From Bacteroidales bacterium (GTDB lineage: Bacteria; Bacteroidota; Bacteroidia; Bacteroidales; VadinHA17), in the NCBI GenBank assembly GCA_003141895.1, contig PLNT01000003.1:122040-186039 (forward strand): a DNA stretch of 64,000 bases, read 5' to 3'. The notes under the pieces were generated by a model. The model searched no databases, was not told where the DNA came from, and saw only the letters and a program-made list of their open reading frames with translations. A program made the translations under genes and the position numbers. Below, one piece after another: positions 27,526-37,871 of this stretch. How positions within the stretch are numbered: the stretch's first letter is position 1; each line of letters opens with the position of its first letter.

Positions 27526-30500
27526 ATGCAGAATAAAGCAGCTATTATCGTTCTGGCAATTGCATTAGGTTTGGTATCGATATACCAGCTTTCATTTACC
27601 GGCGCTACTTATAAGGTTAAAAAGGAAGCCAGGATACATGCAAAAGGAAGCCTCGAAAAAGAAACAGTATATCTTGATTCAATGTCCGCTTTACCGAAAG
27701 ATAAATGGAGTTTCCTGGGTAATACATTCAGAGAGTCTCAGAGGAAAGAACTTAATCTTGGTCTCGACCTGAAAGGCGGGATGAACGTTATCCTCGAAGT
27801 ATCTGTTCAGGATATTTTGAAAGCGCTTTCTAACTACAGTCCTGATAAAACTTTCAATGCAGCCCTTGCGCGCGCAAAACAGCTTCAGACGTCAAGTCAG
27901 TCAGATTATCTTACATTATTTGGCAAGGCATTTCAGGAAATTGATCCAAATGCTAAACTTGCATCGGTATTTGGTACAGTTGAATTAAAGGAAAAGATCA
28001 ATTTCAATTCAACAAACGATCAGGTATTGAAAGTTCTTGACGGTGAAGTTACAGGAGCTATAACTAATGCATTTAATATTCTTCGTACCAGGATCGACCG
28101 ATTTGGCGTTGTTCAACCTAATATTACACAGCTTGCAACCAAAGGGCGCATACTTATTGAGTTACCCGGGCAGAATAATCCCAAAAGGGTCCGTGAATTG
28201 TTACAGGGAACCGCCAATCTTGAAATCTGGGAATGCTACGATAACACAGAAATTATGCAGTACCTGGTACAAGCTAACAACCTTCTGAAGGAGATTCAGG
28301 CAAATATCGAGAAGACCAGCACAAAGACTGATATACAGAACACAAAAGTAGCAGTATCAGATACGTCCAGGAAAGACCAGTCGCTGCTTGATTTGATAAA
28401 TAAAGATACAACCAAAGCTGCCACAGCAGCCGCTACCACCCGTGAAGGATTTACACTTCAAAACCCTTTGTTCGGTATTCTTGCTCCTCGTGTAAACGAA
28501 CAAGGGCAACCTTATCAGACAAGTTTGATAGGACTGGCTAGTTCGAAGGATACAGCAAAAGTCAATACTTATATGAAAATGCCAAGGATCAAAGCTCTGT
28601 TTCCAAGAGACTTGAAATTAGCCTGGAGTCAAAATCCATATAAGTATGACCCTACCAAAACAATGTACGAACTTCATGCAATAAAGATTACAACCCGCGA
28701 CGGACGTGCACCGCTTGGAGGAGATGCTATTACTTCAGCAAGGACATCAACAGGAGTTTCAGGAGATGTGAAGGTTGATATGTCTATGAATTCGGAAGGA
28801 TCAAAGACATGGGCAAGGATAACTCGGCAAAACATTGGACGTTCCGTCATTGTACTCCTCGATGGTTATGTTCGTTCATCCGCAACGGTACAGAATGAAA
28901 TTACTGGCGGTAATACTGAAATTACTGGTAATTTCACAATAGAAGAAGCTGATGATCTTGCTAATATTTTAAAATCTGGTAAACTACCCGCACCAACACA
29001 TATAATATCAGATACTATTGTCGGACCAACGCTTGGAAAAGAAGCAATTAATTCAGGGTTTATCTCATTTTTCGTTGCGTTCGCCCTGGTTTTAGCATTT
29101 ATGATATTTTATTATAGTAAGAGCGCAGGCACAATTGCAGATATTGCCTTATTTGCTAATCTCTTCCTTCTGTTCGGAGTGCTGGCGTCACTTAATGCCG
29201 TTCTGTCGCTTCCGGGGATAGCGGGTATAGTACTCACAATGGGGATGGACGTTGATGCGAACATACTTATATTTGAACGAACACGAGAGGAACTCAGAGG
29301 AGGCAAAGGGATAAAACTTGCTCTTGCTGACGGATATAAACGGGCATATCCCGCCATTATCGACTCAAAGGTTACAACATTACTTACAGGTATAGTACTC
29401 TACGTTTTCGGCTCAGGTCCTATCAGAAGTTTCGCAACCACTCTTATTATTGGTATTATGACTTCTGTTTTTGCCTCTATATTCATTACGAGAATAATTT
29501 ATGAAGCCCTTCTGAAAAGAAATGTTAATCTTCATTTTTCAATTCCTTTGACTGCAAATGTTTTCAAACATACCAAGATAGATTTTATAGGCATAAGAAA
29601 GTATTTCTATATTATGTCAGGGATTATTATTACCTCAGGAATAATTTCATTATTTGTCAGAGGATTGAATCCAGGAATCGATTTCGCAGGTGGCCGGACA
29701 TTTGTAATAAGATTTGATAAGCCGGTTGTTACTGAAGATATTGCAGCCAAGTTAAACGTGGTTTTCGGAGACTTGCCTCAGGTAGTTACTTATGGGAAAC
29801 AGGAGCAGGTAAAAATTACCACAAAGTATAAAATCAATGAAAACGGAGTGGAAGATGAGGTTGATACAAAACTATATGAAGGATTAAAGAGTTTTCTTCC
29901 TGCAAACGTAACAAAGGAAGTTTTCCTGTCTGACAAATACAGGGTTAGTTCTGAGACTGTTGGTCCGGTTGTTGCAGCAGATATTAAGATAAATGCATAC
30001 TATGCTGTGGGTATTGCACTGATTCTTATCTTCCTTTATATTTTTATGAGATACCGTTATTGGCAGTATGGTTTCGGGGCTGTCGCATCATTGGCTCACG
30101 ATGTTCTTCTTGTGCTAGGTGTTTACTCATTACTCTGGGGTCATATGCCATTCTCAATGGAGATCGACCAGTCATTTATAGCGGCGATACTTACCGTAAT
30201 CGGATTCTCTGTAAGTGATACGGTAATTGTCTTTGACAGAACAAGGGAATTCCTTCCATTATACCGTAAACGTCCATTTAAAGAAGTACTTAATATGGCT
30301 TTGAACTCAACCCTTAGCAGAACCATAAATACCACTTTTGCCGTAATTCTTACAATTTTAGCCATGTTCATCTTTGGTGGAGCTGTGATCCGTGGATTTA
30401 TGTTCGCACTGCTTATTGGTATCGGAACCGGTGTTTACTCCTCGGTGTTTGTTGCAACGGCTCTTATGTACGACACGTCTCCCAGGAAAAACGAAACTGT

Positions 30501-30540
30501 AATAGAAGAACCTAAAGCTAAAATTAGAGCTTCGATTTAA
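27526..30540 (+). CDS. secDF: Fused protein translocase subunit SecDF
   Basis: 1004 residues, SecD and SecF joined in one chain as usual in Bacteroidota. It uses the proton gradient to help SecYEG export. Twelve membrane helices are expected in two blocks of six. SecD signatures are LNLGLDLKGGMNVILEV, the P1 domain, and GMDVDANILIFERTREEL. The SecF half begins near residue 685 with GLNPGIDFAGGRTFVIRF and has GFSVSDTVIVFDRTRE. The SecD periplasmic domain holds an insertion rich in Lys, Thr and Ala (about 255-310). Single-gene unit with its own promoter and terminator. Confidence 0.97.
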   Translation: MQNKAAIIVLAIALGLVSIYQLSFTGATYKVKKEARIHAKGSLEKETVYLDSMSALPKDKWSFLGNTFRESQRKELNLGLDLKGGMNVILEVSVQDILKALSNYSPDKTFNAALARAKQLQTSSQSDYLTLFGKAFQEIDPNAKLASVFGTVELKEKINFNSTNDQVLKVLDGEVTGAITNAFNILRTRIDRFGVVQPNITQLATKGRILIELPGQNNPKRVRELLQGTANLEIWECYDNTEIMQYLVQANNLLKEIQANIEKTSTKTDIQNTKVAVSDTSRKDQSLLDLINKDTTKAATAAATTREGFTLQNPLFGILAPRVNEQGQPYQTSLIGLASSKDTAKVNTYMKMPRIKALFPRDLKLAWSQNPYKYDPTKTMYELHAIKITTRDGRAPLGGDAITSARTSTGVSGDVKVDMSMNSEGSKTWARITRQNIGRSVIVLLDGYVRSSATVQNEITGGNTEITGNFTIEEADDLANILKSGKLPAPTHIISDTIVGPTLGKEAINSGFISFFVAFALVLAFMIFYYSKSAGTIADIALFANLFLLFGVLASLNAVLSLPGIAGIVLTMGMDVDANILIFERTREELRGGKGIKLALADGYKRAYPAIIDSKVTTLLTGIVLYVFGSGPIRSFATTLIIGIMTSVFASIFITRIIYEALLKRNVNLHFSIPLTANVFKHTKIDFIGIRKYFYIMSGIIITSGIISLFVRGLNPGIDFAGGRTFVIRFDKPVVTEDIAAKLNVVFGDLPQVVTYGKQEQVKITTKYKINENGVEDEVDTKLYEGLKSFLPANVTKEVFLSDKYRVSSETVGPVVAADIKINAYYAVGIALILIFLYIFMRYRYWQYGFGAVASLAHDVLLVLGVYSLLWGHMPFSMEIDQSFIAAILTVIGFSVSDTVIVFDRTREFLPLYRKRPFKEVLNMALNSTLSRTINTTFAVILTILAMFIFGGAVIRGFMFALLIGIGTGVYSSVFVATALMYDTSPRKNETVIEEPKAKIRASI

Positions 30541-30558
30541 AAATTTAAACATAATAGG

Positions 30559-30584
30559 GGGTGTCAGAAATGACGCCCTTTTTT
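30559..30584 (+). terminator. Rho-independent terminator after secDF
   Basis: 8-bp stem GGGTGTCA / TGACGCCC with a GAAA loop and six T's, 18 bp after the stop codon. Confidence 0.85.
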
Positions 30585-30641
30585 GTTTATAGAGTTCCGC
30601 GTATTCATACCTTTTTGCACTCCAAGATTCGTAAGACGATT

Positions 30642-30804
30642 GGAGATTCCTCATTTCTCCACCTTTCGGCGGATCAATTCGGAATGACAGGTTGTTTAGG
30701 TTAGAGTAGAGGTAGAGTTGGCGATTTGCTCAGCAAATCGCCAACTCTACCTCTTTCTTGCCACATTACATGCCATGTCTTCCTGAGCGGAGCGAAGGAT
30801 CTCC
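30642..30804. repeat. MITE-like palindromic intergenic element
   Basis: In the 394-bp secDF-tatA gap, GGAGATTCCTC...CGGAATGACAGG at the left and TGTCTTCCTGAGCGG...AAGGATCTCC at the right are roughly inverted copies of each other. They flank a perfect 47-bp hairpin. The edge sequences resemble dispersed intergenic repeats common in Bacteroidota and related genomes. No ORF is present. Confidence 0.55.
30708..30754. repeat. Perfect 22-bp-arm hairpin
   Basis: AGAGGTAGAGTTGGCGATTTGC, loop TCA, then the exact complement GCAAATCGCCAACTCTACCTCT. There is no T-run directly matched to termination. It sits at the centre of the larger inverted element. Confidence 0.85.
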
Positions 30805-30887
30805 CATGTTAAAACTGAATTGCATTTTCAGATTCCATTTTAACTATTATTGGGATTTTAATGTTTATGAATATCATTAAACTTTTC

Positions 30888-30895
30888 TAACTTTG
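30888..30895 (+). promoter_or_regulatory. -7 promoter element for tatA
   Basis: TAACTTTG matches TAnnTTTG, 40 bp upstream of the tatA start. A -33 TTTG at the usual spacing is not evident. Confidence 0.5.
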
Positions 30896-30934
30896 CCAAT
30901 TCATTTGGGAGAAAACATTTTATTATAAATTGTT

Positions 30935-31402
30935 ATGAGCGGACCGGAAATATTTGTTATCATCATTGTTGCACTTCTTCTCTTTGGTGCCGAGAAATTG
31001 CCAGATATAGCAAAAACTATTGGCAAGGGTATGCGAGATTTCAAGAAGGCAACTGATGAGATAAGGCAGGAGATAGAAACAAGCACAAGTGATTTCCGAA
31101 AAGATCTTACTGATGTATCAGAAACTATTAAAAAAGATGTTACTACTTATTCAGAAAAACTTAAAAGTGATATGAATGACGTTTCCTCATCTATCAAAAA
31201 TGATATGAATGACGTCACGTCAGATGTTCGTCAGAGCATGAATGATATGAATACCCAAATTCATAATGATGCCACTGAAATAAAAGAGAATATTCAGAAT
31301 ATCGGAGAACAAACGAACACAACTAAAGTTGAACAAAAAGATACAGTTAAAGAAGTAACACCTGATGTGTCTAACGAATATTATAAAGAGGTAAAAGATT
31401 AA
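30935..31402 (+). CDS. tatA: Sec-independent translocase protein TatA/TatB
   Basis: 155 residues. A single N-terminal membrane helix ([20 protein letters not shown]) is followed by the amphipathic helix [20 protein letters not shown], the TatA/B architecture. The tail (about 45-155) is unusually long and made of heptad-like repeats ([20 protein letters not shown]) that should form a coiled coil. TatC is not in the window, and whether it acts as TatA or TatB is uncertain. It precedes the LolD-like ATPase gene by 34 bp. Confidence 0.9.
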   Translation: MSGPEIFVIIIVALLLFGAEKLPDIAKTIGKGMRDFKKATDEIRQEIETSTSDFRKDLTDVSETIKKDVTTYSEKLKSDMNDVSSSIKNDMNDVTSDVRQSMNDMNTQIHNDATEIKENIQNIGEQTNTTKVEQKDTVKEVTPDVSNEYYKEVKD

Positions 31403-31436
31403 TTACAAAAAAAGTTTTCTCTTCCTTCCTGTAACT

Positions 31437-32096
31437 ATGATCACAACCAGCGGAATCACCAAAGCTTATGGTAACCTTAAGGTTCTTAAAGGAATTGATA
31501 TCCGGATACCTGATAAGGAAGTAGTTTCTATAGTAGGTGCCAGTGGAGCAGGTAAGACAACTCTTTTACAGATTATCGGAACTCTTGATCGTCCTGATGG
31601 CGGTACTGTTTGCTATAATGATTCAGATATAAGCCGTCTTAAGGGCAAAACTCTTGCGGCCTTCAGAAATAGTAATATTGGATTTGTTTTTCAGTTCCAT
31701 CAGCTCCTGCCGGAGTTCACTGCTCTCGAAAATGTCTGTATTCCGGCCTATATAGCCGGGAAAAGTAAAAGCGAAGCAGAGAAACGGGCTACCGAATTAC
31801 TCGGATTTCTTAATCTCGAAGACAGGCTCGATCACAAACCTTCTGAATTGAGTGGTGGCGAACAGCAAAGAGTAGCAGTTGCCCGGGCACTAGTAAATAA
31901 TCCCTCAGTTATCCTGGCAGATGAACCATCAGGAAATCTTGATACTGAAAATAAGAATGAGCTTCATAAACTATTTTTTAAACTCAGAGATACATTCGGA
32001 CAAACAATAATAATTGTAACACACGATCGCCAGTTAGCTTCTATGTCAGACAGGATACTCCAAATTAAAGATGGACTTATTGTAAATGAGTCTTAA
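31437..32096 (+). CDS. LolD-like ABC transporter ATP-binding protein
   Basis: 219-residue ATPase. Walker [11 protein letters not shown]-loop [18 protein letters not shown], signature [15 protein letters not shown], Walker [13 protein letters not shown] and H-loop IIIVTHD are complete. The layout matches LolD/MacB/FtsE-type subunits. LolD (lipoprotein release) is the usual name for this gene in Bacteroidota, but no LolC/E permease is adjacent. Its last codons overlap the start of the next gene by 11 bp. Confidence 0.9.
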   Translation: MITTSGITKAYGNLKVLKGIDIRIPDKEVVSIVGASGAGKTTLLQIIGTLDRPDGGTVCYNDSDISRLKGKTLAAFRNSNIGFVFQFHQLLPEFTALENVCIPAYIAGKSKSEAEKRATELLGFLNLEDRLDHKPSELSGGEQQRVAVARALVNNPSVILADEPSGNLDTENKNELHKLFFKLRDTFGQTIIIVTHDRQLASMSDRILQIKDGLIVNES

Positions 32097-32880
32097 CCAG
32101 TCATATAACGGCATTACTGCATCTGAAATTAAGGCATTCCTCGAAGAAAAATATCTTCAGTATAATAACCCCTCATTTATTGAATGCGACCCCATTTCCA
32201 TTCCTCATACCTTCAATGAAATACACGACATGGAAATATCGGGTTTCCTTACTGCCGCAATCGCCTGGGGTAGAAGGGATCTTATCCTGAGAAGCAGCCG
32301 GCTTATGCTCGAACTGATGGACAACTCTCCTTATGAGTTTATCATGTCGGCAAATGATAATGATCTGTTGCGATTTTCCAGGTTTGTTCACAGAACTTTT
32401 AATGAATCAGATATCACCTATTTCATAAAGGGACTCAGGATTATCTATACAAATTTTAATAGCATGGAAGATGTCATTCTGCAGGGCATGGGAAATTCGG
32501 GGTCTCTGAGAGACGGTATATCTCATTTACGTGTAGTCTTTTTCTCACTCCCTCATGCTATAAGAAATGAAAAACATTTTGCTAACATCACAGGAGGTGC
32601 TGCGGGTAAAAGACTCAATATGTTCCTCAGATGGATGGTACGCAAGGATAATTGTGGAGTAGATTTTGGTATCTGGAAAAGAATTGACCCTTCGAAACTA
32701 TATATTCCCCTTGATCTTCATTCGGGTAATACTGCGCGAAAACTTGGCCTGTTGACAAGAAAGATGAATGACTGGAAAGCCGTTGAAGAACTTACCGGCA
32801 TACTGCGTGATTTTGATCCGGCCGATCCGGTGAAATATGATTTCGCACTTTTTGGTCTCGGTGTGAATGAAAGATTCTGA
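32086..32880 (+). CDS. TIGR02757 (DUF2400) family protein
   Basis: 264 residues. The motifs [55 protein letters not shown] and the C-terminal [17 protein letters not shown] identify TIGR02757, a conserved family of unknown function with a HhH/DNA-glycosylase-like fold feel. It overlaps the ATPase gene at its start and precedes trmN6 by 2 bp, so all three are cotranscribed. Confidence 0.88.
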   Translation: MSLNQSYNGITASEIKAFLEEKYLQYNNPSFIECDPISIPHTFNEIHDMEISGFLTAAIAWGRRDLILRSSRLMLELMDNSPYEFIMSANDNDLLRFSRFVHRTFNESDITYFIKGLRIIYTNFNSMEDVILQGMGNSGSLRDGISHLRVVFFSLPHAIRNEKHFANITGGAAGKRLNMFLRWMVRKDNCGVDFGIWKRIDPSKLYIPLDLHSGNTARKLGLLTRKMNDWKAVEELTGILRDFDPADPVKYDFALFGLGVNERF

Positions 32881-32882
32881 AA

Positions 32883-33590
32883 ATGGCCAATAATTATTTC
32901 AGTTTTAAACAATTTACAATTTACCAGGATAAATCAGCTTTTAAAGTTGGGACTGACGGGGTTTTGCTTGGAGCTTATGCTGATCTTACCGGAGTCACAA
33001 ACATTCTCGATATTGGTTCAGGAACCGGGCTTCTATCCATTATGCTCGCCCAGAGATGTGATGCAACAATAACAGCTATTGAACCCGACTATGATTCCTT
33101 CATTCAGAGTTGTGAAAATGTCAACCTTGTTGATTGGCGTAACAGGATAAAAATTGTAAATGCTGATCTTCAGAATTTCGATCCGGTCAATGAAAAATTC
33201 GATCTGATCGTAACAAATCCTCCTTATTTCTGTGATTCCCTTAAAAGTCCAGATCTCCGAAAAACGGCAGCACGTCATAATGATTCATTGACCTCCGTGG
33301 AAATACTAGAGGGAGTTAAAAGGTTATTAAAAGAAGATGGCCGTTTTCAGTTAATTATGCCGTATGTAGAGGGGAACATATTTATTGCTGATGCAAGTAA
33401 ATACGGGTTTTATTGTAATAACATACTGAAGATAAGGCCTTTGTCAGAAAGTGAAATAAGACGGTTAATACTTAACTTCAGCAAAACCCGTAAAACTCCG
33501 GTTGAAAAATTCCTCACTATCGAGCATGGAAGGCACCATTTTACGGATGATTATATCAATCTGACGAAGGATTTCTATCTGAAGTTTTGA
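32883..33590 (+). CDS. trmN6: tRNA1(Val) A37 N6-methyltransferase
   Basis: 235-residue class I SAM-dependent methyltransferase. The N-terminus FKQFTIYQDKSAFKVGTDGVLLGAYAD, SAM loop ILDIGSGTGLLSIMLAQR and catalytic VTNPPYF are characteristic of TrmN6 (YfiC), which makes m6A37 in tRNA1(Val). End of the tatA-ATPase-TIGR02757-trmN6 run. Confidence 0.9.
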   Translation: MANNYFSFKQFTIYQDKSAFKVGTDGVLLGAYADLTGVTNILDIGSGTGLLSIMLAQRCDATITAIEPDYDSFIQSCENVNLVDWRNRIKIVNADLQNFDPVNEKFDLIVTNPPYFCDSLKSPDLRKTAARHNDSLTSVEILEGVKRLLKEDGRFQLIMPYVEGNIFIADASKYGFYCNNILKIRPLSESEIRRLILNFSKTRKTPVEKFLTIEHGRHHFTDDYINLTKDFYLKF

Positions 33591-33596
33591 GAATTA

Positions 33597-33622
33597 TAGG
33601 GAACGGTCACGACCGTTCCCTA
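33597..33622. repeat. Perfect palindrome between convergent genes
   Basis: TAGGGAACGGTC-AC-GACCGTTCCCTA, 12-bp arms with a 2-base centre. It occupies the whole gap between trmN6 and the saccharopine dehydrogenase gene and its right end supplies the latter's TAG stop. It may act as a bidirectional terminator or be a dispersed palindromic repeat. Confidence 0.8.
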
Positions 33623-34954
33623 CAGTATCATCTCACTCTCAGGTAGTCCATATTCTTCCTTCATCTCTATTCCCAGGGACTTTAATTCATCCAGCACCGG
33701 ATTGTAAATCTCAGGAATTACAGGTCTGCATACACCTTTTGCTTTTATTTTGTTATCCAGAATCATCCTGACAGCTATTGCTGCCGGAAGGGCAACTGTT
33801 CGTGAAATTGAAGTATTCGTTGAAGGAGACCCATAATCAAGCATCGATGATTTTATGACTTCCCTTTTTCCATCGGGGTAAGATGCGAGAACAATATGTT
33901 GTAAAATCACCATATCGCATTCATTATCAGCAAGAAACATCTTTTTTATCATTCTATCTGAGGTTATATCAAAGGGCGATGCATTGCGGTACTTAAGCTT
34001 TTCATCACTAAAAAAGCCAAGAAATTCAAGTGATTTGATTGCAGTTATACTTTCAGAAGTCCCCAGCAATTTTGCTAAATTATTTTTAAGATCAGTAGTT
34101 TCTAATCCGACCCTTTCTCCCATGAAATCTGCATAACTTTTGTTCTGGTAGTTTTTTACGGAGTCGTCCAGCATTCCAAAACTCTTCATTACATCCAGAG
34201 TTTCGCACCAGCCTTTGTACCTGAAAGTACCGCGGTACATAGTCTTAGTTTCAGAGATACCATAAATATCGATGAAACTCACTGAATCCCGGTTTGGATA
34301 AACCTCCAATTCACCAATTCCCGGGAAATTATAGATGAAAGTGTCTTTGAAAAGATCAGAGGTATCAATATGCACTTTCTTTCCTTTTTTAAGATAGACA
34401 GCATTGTTCCTGCTTGCAAGGATTACACCTTTGGGACTCCAGGTAAACTTATATTTTAAAGGATTATCAGCTGCCTCAGGAGCAGGAAGCGCTCCGCACA
34501 AAGAATAGAACTCCTCTACTTTTCCGCCTTTGCTGTGAATATGATCTATAATTCTCATTGCAGTCATATGATCTATGCCCGGATCCAGCCCAATTTCATT
34601 CAGAAACAGTAAACCTGCTTTTTTAACAGCTGTTCTCAGTTCCATCATTTCCGGCTGTATATATGAAGTTGTAACCATGGGTTTACCATGAAGGAGGCAT
34701 AACTTTGCAACTTCAGAATGATATTTATAAGGCAGCAGGCTAACTGTGATATCATAATCGGCAACTAGTTTTTCAAGCATTGCCGGGTCATCCATCGACC
34801 AGTCGATGGAAAGTCCGAGTGGATTACCTTTTATCATCTCATCTGCACGATCTTTCATCGGCGATGCTATCATCAGACTGATTTTGTTATTAAGCAGGTA
34901 TTCAACCATCGGTTTGACTACCAGTCCTGCTCCAAGAATTAATACTTTCTTCAT
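33620..34954 (-). CDS. Saccharopine dehydrogenase family protein
   Basis: 444 residues. Rossmann start KKVLILGAGLVVKPMVEYLL; family motifs MVTTSYIQPEMMEL, NEIGLDPGIDHMTAMRIID and FYSLCGALPAPEAADNPLKYKFTWSP. It matches the saccharopine reductase half of LKR/SDH enzymes, which interconvert saccharopine with glutamate and aminoadipate semialdehyde using NAD(P). The physiological direction is unknown, and lysine degradation is the usual suggestion. Single gene, convergent to trmN6. Confidence 0.88.
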   Translation of the reverse strand: MKKVLILGAGLVVKPMVEYLLNNKISLMIASPMKDRADEMIKGNPLGLSIDWSMDDPAMLEKLVADYDITVSLLPYKYHSEVAKLCLLHGKPMVTTSYIQPEMMELRTAVKKAGLLFLNEIGLDPGIDHMTAMRIIDHIHSKGGKVEEFYSLCGALPAPEAADNPLKYKFTWSPKGVILASRNNAVYLKKGKKVHIDTSDLFKDTFIYNFPGIGELEVYPNRDSVSFIDIYGISETKTMYRGTFRYKGWCETLDVMKSFGMLDDSVKNYQNKSYADFMGERVGLETTDLKNNLAKLLGTSESITAIKSLEFLGFFSDEKLKYRNASPFDITSDRMIKKMFLADNECDMVILQHIVLASYPDGKREVIKSSMLDYGSPSTNTSISRTVALPAAIAVRMILDNKIKAKGVCRPVIPEIYNPVLDELKSLGIEMKEEYGLPESEMIL

Positions 34955-35127
34955 ACTTTCTGAATTTCTTCTTTTCCCTGCAAGTTATATAATCACTCCG
35001 GATGATTCTATGAGATTCGTTATATAATTGAATTCTCACATGACTTGAAGTTAATTTACTGCAATCCAGAGCAAGACAAATCCTCACCTGCTACGGGCAA
35101 GCGAATGGTTATTATTTGATTTGTGTC

Positions 35128-35160
35128 TTTGCATCTTTGAGTGAGAAAAAATTATCTTTG
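35128..35160 (+). promoter_or_regulatory. Bacteroidota housekeeping promoter for mutS
   Basis: TTTG (35128-35131), 21-bp spacer, then TATCTTTG (35153-35160), 48 bp upstream of the mutS ATG. It has the same architecture as the secDF promoter. Confidence 0.75.
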
Positions 35161-35208
35161 TGAGTAATAAAAAGGTCCCTTAAAAAACCATCTTAATCGC
35201 TACCTGGA

Positions 35209-37818
35209 ATGCCTGATTTTCCGAAGTATGCAGAAACACCGCTGATGAAGCAATATGATAACATCAAGACTAAACATCCTGATGCAATCTTGCTTTTCAG
35301 GGTAGGTGATTTTTACGAGACCTTTGGTGAAGATGCAATCAGAACTTCTGAAATACTGGGTATCACTTTAACGCGTAGGGCTAACGGTTCAAAAACCTTT
35401 ATCGAACTTGCAGGATTTCCTTATCATGCTCTGGATACATATTTGCCCCGACTTGTAAGAGCAGGCCAACGAGTAGCAATCTGTGAACAACTTGAAGATC
35501 CGAAGCTTACAAAAAAAATAGTAAAAAGAGGAATTATTGAACTTGTGACACCAGGCGTTTCACTTAATGAAAACGTATTAAATCATAAAGAAAACAACTT
35601 TCTGGCATCAGTACATATCGATAAAAAAATAGCCGGAGTGGCATTTTTAGATATATCCACCGGAGAATTCCTTACTTCGGAAGGCACATTAGAATATGTG
35701 GATCAGATGCTTAATAATTTCCAGCCAAAAGAGGTCTTATTTGAAAAGGGGAAGAAGGAATTGTTCCTTGAATATTTTGGTCCCAAATTCTATACTTTTA
35801 AATTGGATGACTGGATTTTTACTCAGGAAGCAGCAAATGACCGGTTACTTAAGCAATTCGAAACCAGCTCTTTAAAGGGTTTCGGAGTACAGAATCTGAA
35901 TTTTGGCATTATAGCAGCAGGGGCAATTTTGTATTATCTCGATATAACTCAGCACGATCAGCTTGGGCATATTACCAATCTTACAAGAATTGAAGAGAAC
36001 AGGTATGTGTGGCTCGATAAGTTTACAATAAAAAATCTCGAGCTGTTTCATTCACCTTATGAAGGAGCCAGGACTCTTATTGATGTGATGGACCGAACAA
36101 TCTCTCCCATGGGAGGAAGATTGCTGAAGAGATGGATATCACTTCCGCTTAAAGATATACAGCCGGTAAATGAGAGGTTGGATGTGGTACAGTATTTTGT
36201 TGAAAATAGTGCAGTAAGAGATGAAATAGCCGGATTAATCAGACAGATCGGCGACCTGGAACGACTAATTTCCAAGGTTGCGGTAAACAGGATTAATCCA
36301 AGGGAAGTTGTTCAGCTCAAACGAGCATTGAAAGCAATTGATCCACTTAAGGAAATATGCAATCAAAGCGGTTGCATACCTCTGGTAAAAATTGCAGAGC
36401 AGCTGAACCCATGCAAATTGATTGCTGACAAGATTGAGAATGAGCTAAACAATGATCCTCCAGTTCAACTGAACAAAGGAAATGCGATTGCGTCAGGGAT
36501 ATCTGATGAACTCGATGAACTCCGAAAAATACTATATTATGGCAAAGATTATCTTTCTGACTTGCAGACACGCGAAAGTGAACGAACCGGTATAACATCA
36601 CTAAAGGTCAGCTTTAATAATGTGTTTGGATATTATATTGAAGTCAGGAATACCCATAAAGATAAAGTTCCCGCTGAGTGGATAAGAAAACAAACCCTGG
36701 TGAACGCAGAGCGTTACATAACGGAGGAACTTAAGGAATATGAAAGTAAGATCCTCGGGGCAGAAGAAAAGATCATTTCACTTGAGACCAAACTTTTTTC
36801 TGACCTGGTACTGGCAATACTTGAATATATACCTCCAGTACAGTTAAACTCGACACTCATTGCGAAACTTGATTGCCTTCAGTCATTCGCTGTCATCTCC
36901 ACTGAAAACAATTACGTCAGGCCCATTCTTAATGAATCAATGATACTCGACGTGACTGAAGGCAGACATCCGGTTATCGAAAAGCAATTACCAGCTGGTG
37001 AATCATATGTTCCCAACGATATTATTCTCGATGATGAGGATCAGCAGATTATTATACTTACCGGACCTAACATGTCAGGAAAATCTGCCCTCTTACGGCA
37101 GACTGCTCTCATTGTGCTAATGGCACAGACCGGTTGTTTTGTTCCGGCAAAGTCGGCAAAAATTGGTATGGTTGACAAGATATTTACAAGAGTCGGCGCA
37201 TCGGATAATATAAGTCTTGGCGAATCTACCTTCATGGTTGAAATGAATGAGACCGCAAGTATCCTGAATAATTTATCTGATCGTAGTCTTGTACTGCTCG
37301 ATGAAATCGGAAGGGGGACAAGCACCTATGATGGCATTTCAATTGCATGGGCTATGGTTGAATATCTGCATGAGAATAAGTTTAAAGCAAAAACACTGTT
37401 TGCAACGCATTATCATGAACTTAATGAAATGGAGAATTCATTTTCAAGAGTAAAAAACTATAATGTATCAATAAAAGAACTTAATAATAAAGTAATATTT
37501 CTCAGAAAGCTGAAACGAGGCGGGAGCGAGCATAGTTTTGGAATACATGTTGCACGGATGGCCGGTATGCCGAAAAGTGTTGTAACCCGGGCAGATGAAA
37601 TACTCAAAGAACTTGAACGAAGTCACGATAAAAAAGAGTTATCAAAACCAATTGCTGATCTGGCTGATCACAGAGAAGGAATGCAGTTAAGCATCTTCCA
37701 GCTCGATGATCCGGTTTTGAAACAAATTCGTGATGAAATTCTTGAAATTGACATTGATAATCTCACCCCGGTTGAAGCGCTGAACAAACTGTATAATATT
37801 AAGAAAGTGCTTAAATGA
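35209..37818 (+). CDS. mutS: DNA mismatch repair protein MutS
   Basis: 869 residues, MutS1 type. The mismatch-binding N-terminus has [21 protein letters not shown] and [11 protein letters not shown] (the Phe-x-Glu wedge). The ATPase has Walker [18 protein letters not shown], Walker [16 protein letters not shown] and ATHYHEL. The C-terminal helix-turn-helix is present. All key residues are intact and length is normal. Own promoter upstream. Confidence 0.98.
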   Translation: MPDFPKYAETPLMKQYDNIKTKHPDAILLFRVGDFYETFGEDAIRTSEILGITLTRRANGSKTFIELAGFPYHALDTYLPRLVRAGQRVAICEQLEDPKLTKKIVKRGIIELVTPGVSLNENVLNHKENNFLASVHIDKKIAGVAFLDISTGEFLTSEGTLEYVDQMLNNFQPKEVLFEKGKKELFLEYFGPKFYTFKLDDWIFTQEAANDRLLKQFETSSLKGFGVQNLNFGIIAAGAILYYLDITQHDQLGHITNLTRIEENRYVWLDKFTIKNLELFHSPYEGARTLIDVMDRTISPMGGRLLKRWISLPLKDIQPVNERLDVVQYFVENSAVRDEIAGLIRQIGDLERLISKVAVNRINPREVVQLKRALKAIDPLKEICNQSGCIPLVKIAEQLNPCKLIADKIENELNNDPPVQLNKGNAIASGISDELDELRKILYYGKDYLSDLQTRESERTGITSLKVSFNNVFGYYIEVRNTHKDKVPAEWIRKQTLVNAERYITEELKEYESKILGAEEKIISLETKLFSDLVLAILEYIPPVQLNSTLIAKLDCLQSFAVISTENNYVRPILNESMILDVTEGRHPVIEKQLPAGESYVPNDIILDDEDQQIIILTGPNMSGKSALLRQTALIVLMAQTGCFVPAKSAKIGMVDKIFTRVGASDNISLGESTFMVEMNETASILNNLSDRSLVLLDEIGRGTSTYDGISIAWAMVEYLHENKFKAKTLFATHYHELNEMENSFSRVKNYNVSIKELNNKVIFLRKLKRGGSEHSFGIHVARMAGMPKSVVTRADEILKELERSHDKKELSKPIADLADHREGMQLSIFQLDDPVLKQIRDEILEIDIDNLTPVEALNKLYNIKKVLK

Positions 37819-37871
37819 GTGACGGTTACGTATAATAAATTCACAATTATTATTAATAATAAAACATATCT

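Noticed and set aside
30541-30934. Small RNA or tRNA gene in the secDF-tatA gap
   Set aside because: No cloverleaf or known RNA pattern. The strong hairpins are explained by a terminator and a palindromic repeat, though an expressed RNA cannot be excluded.
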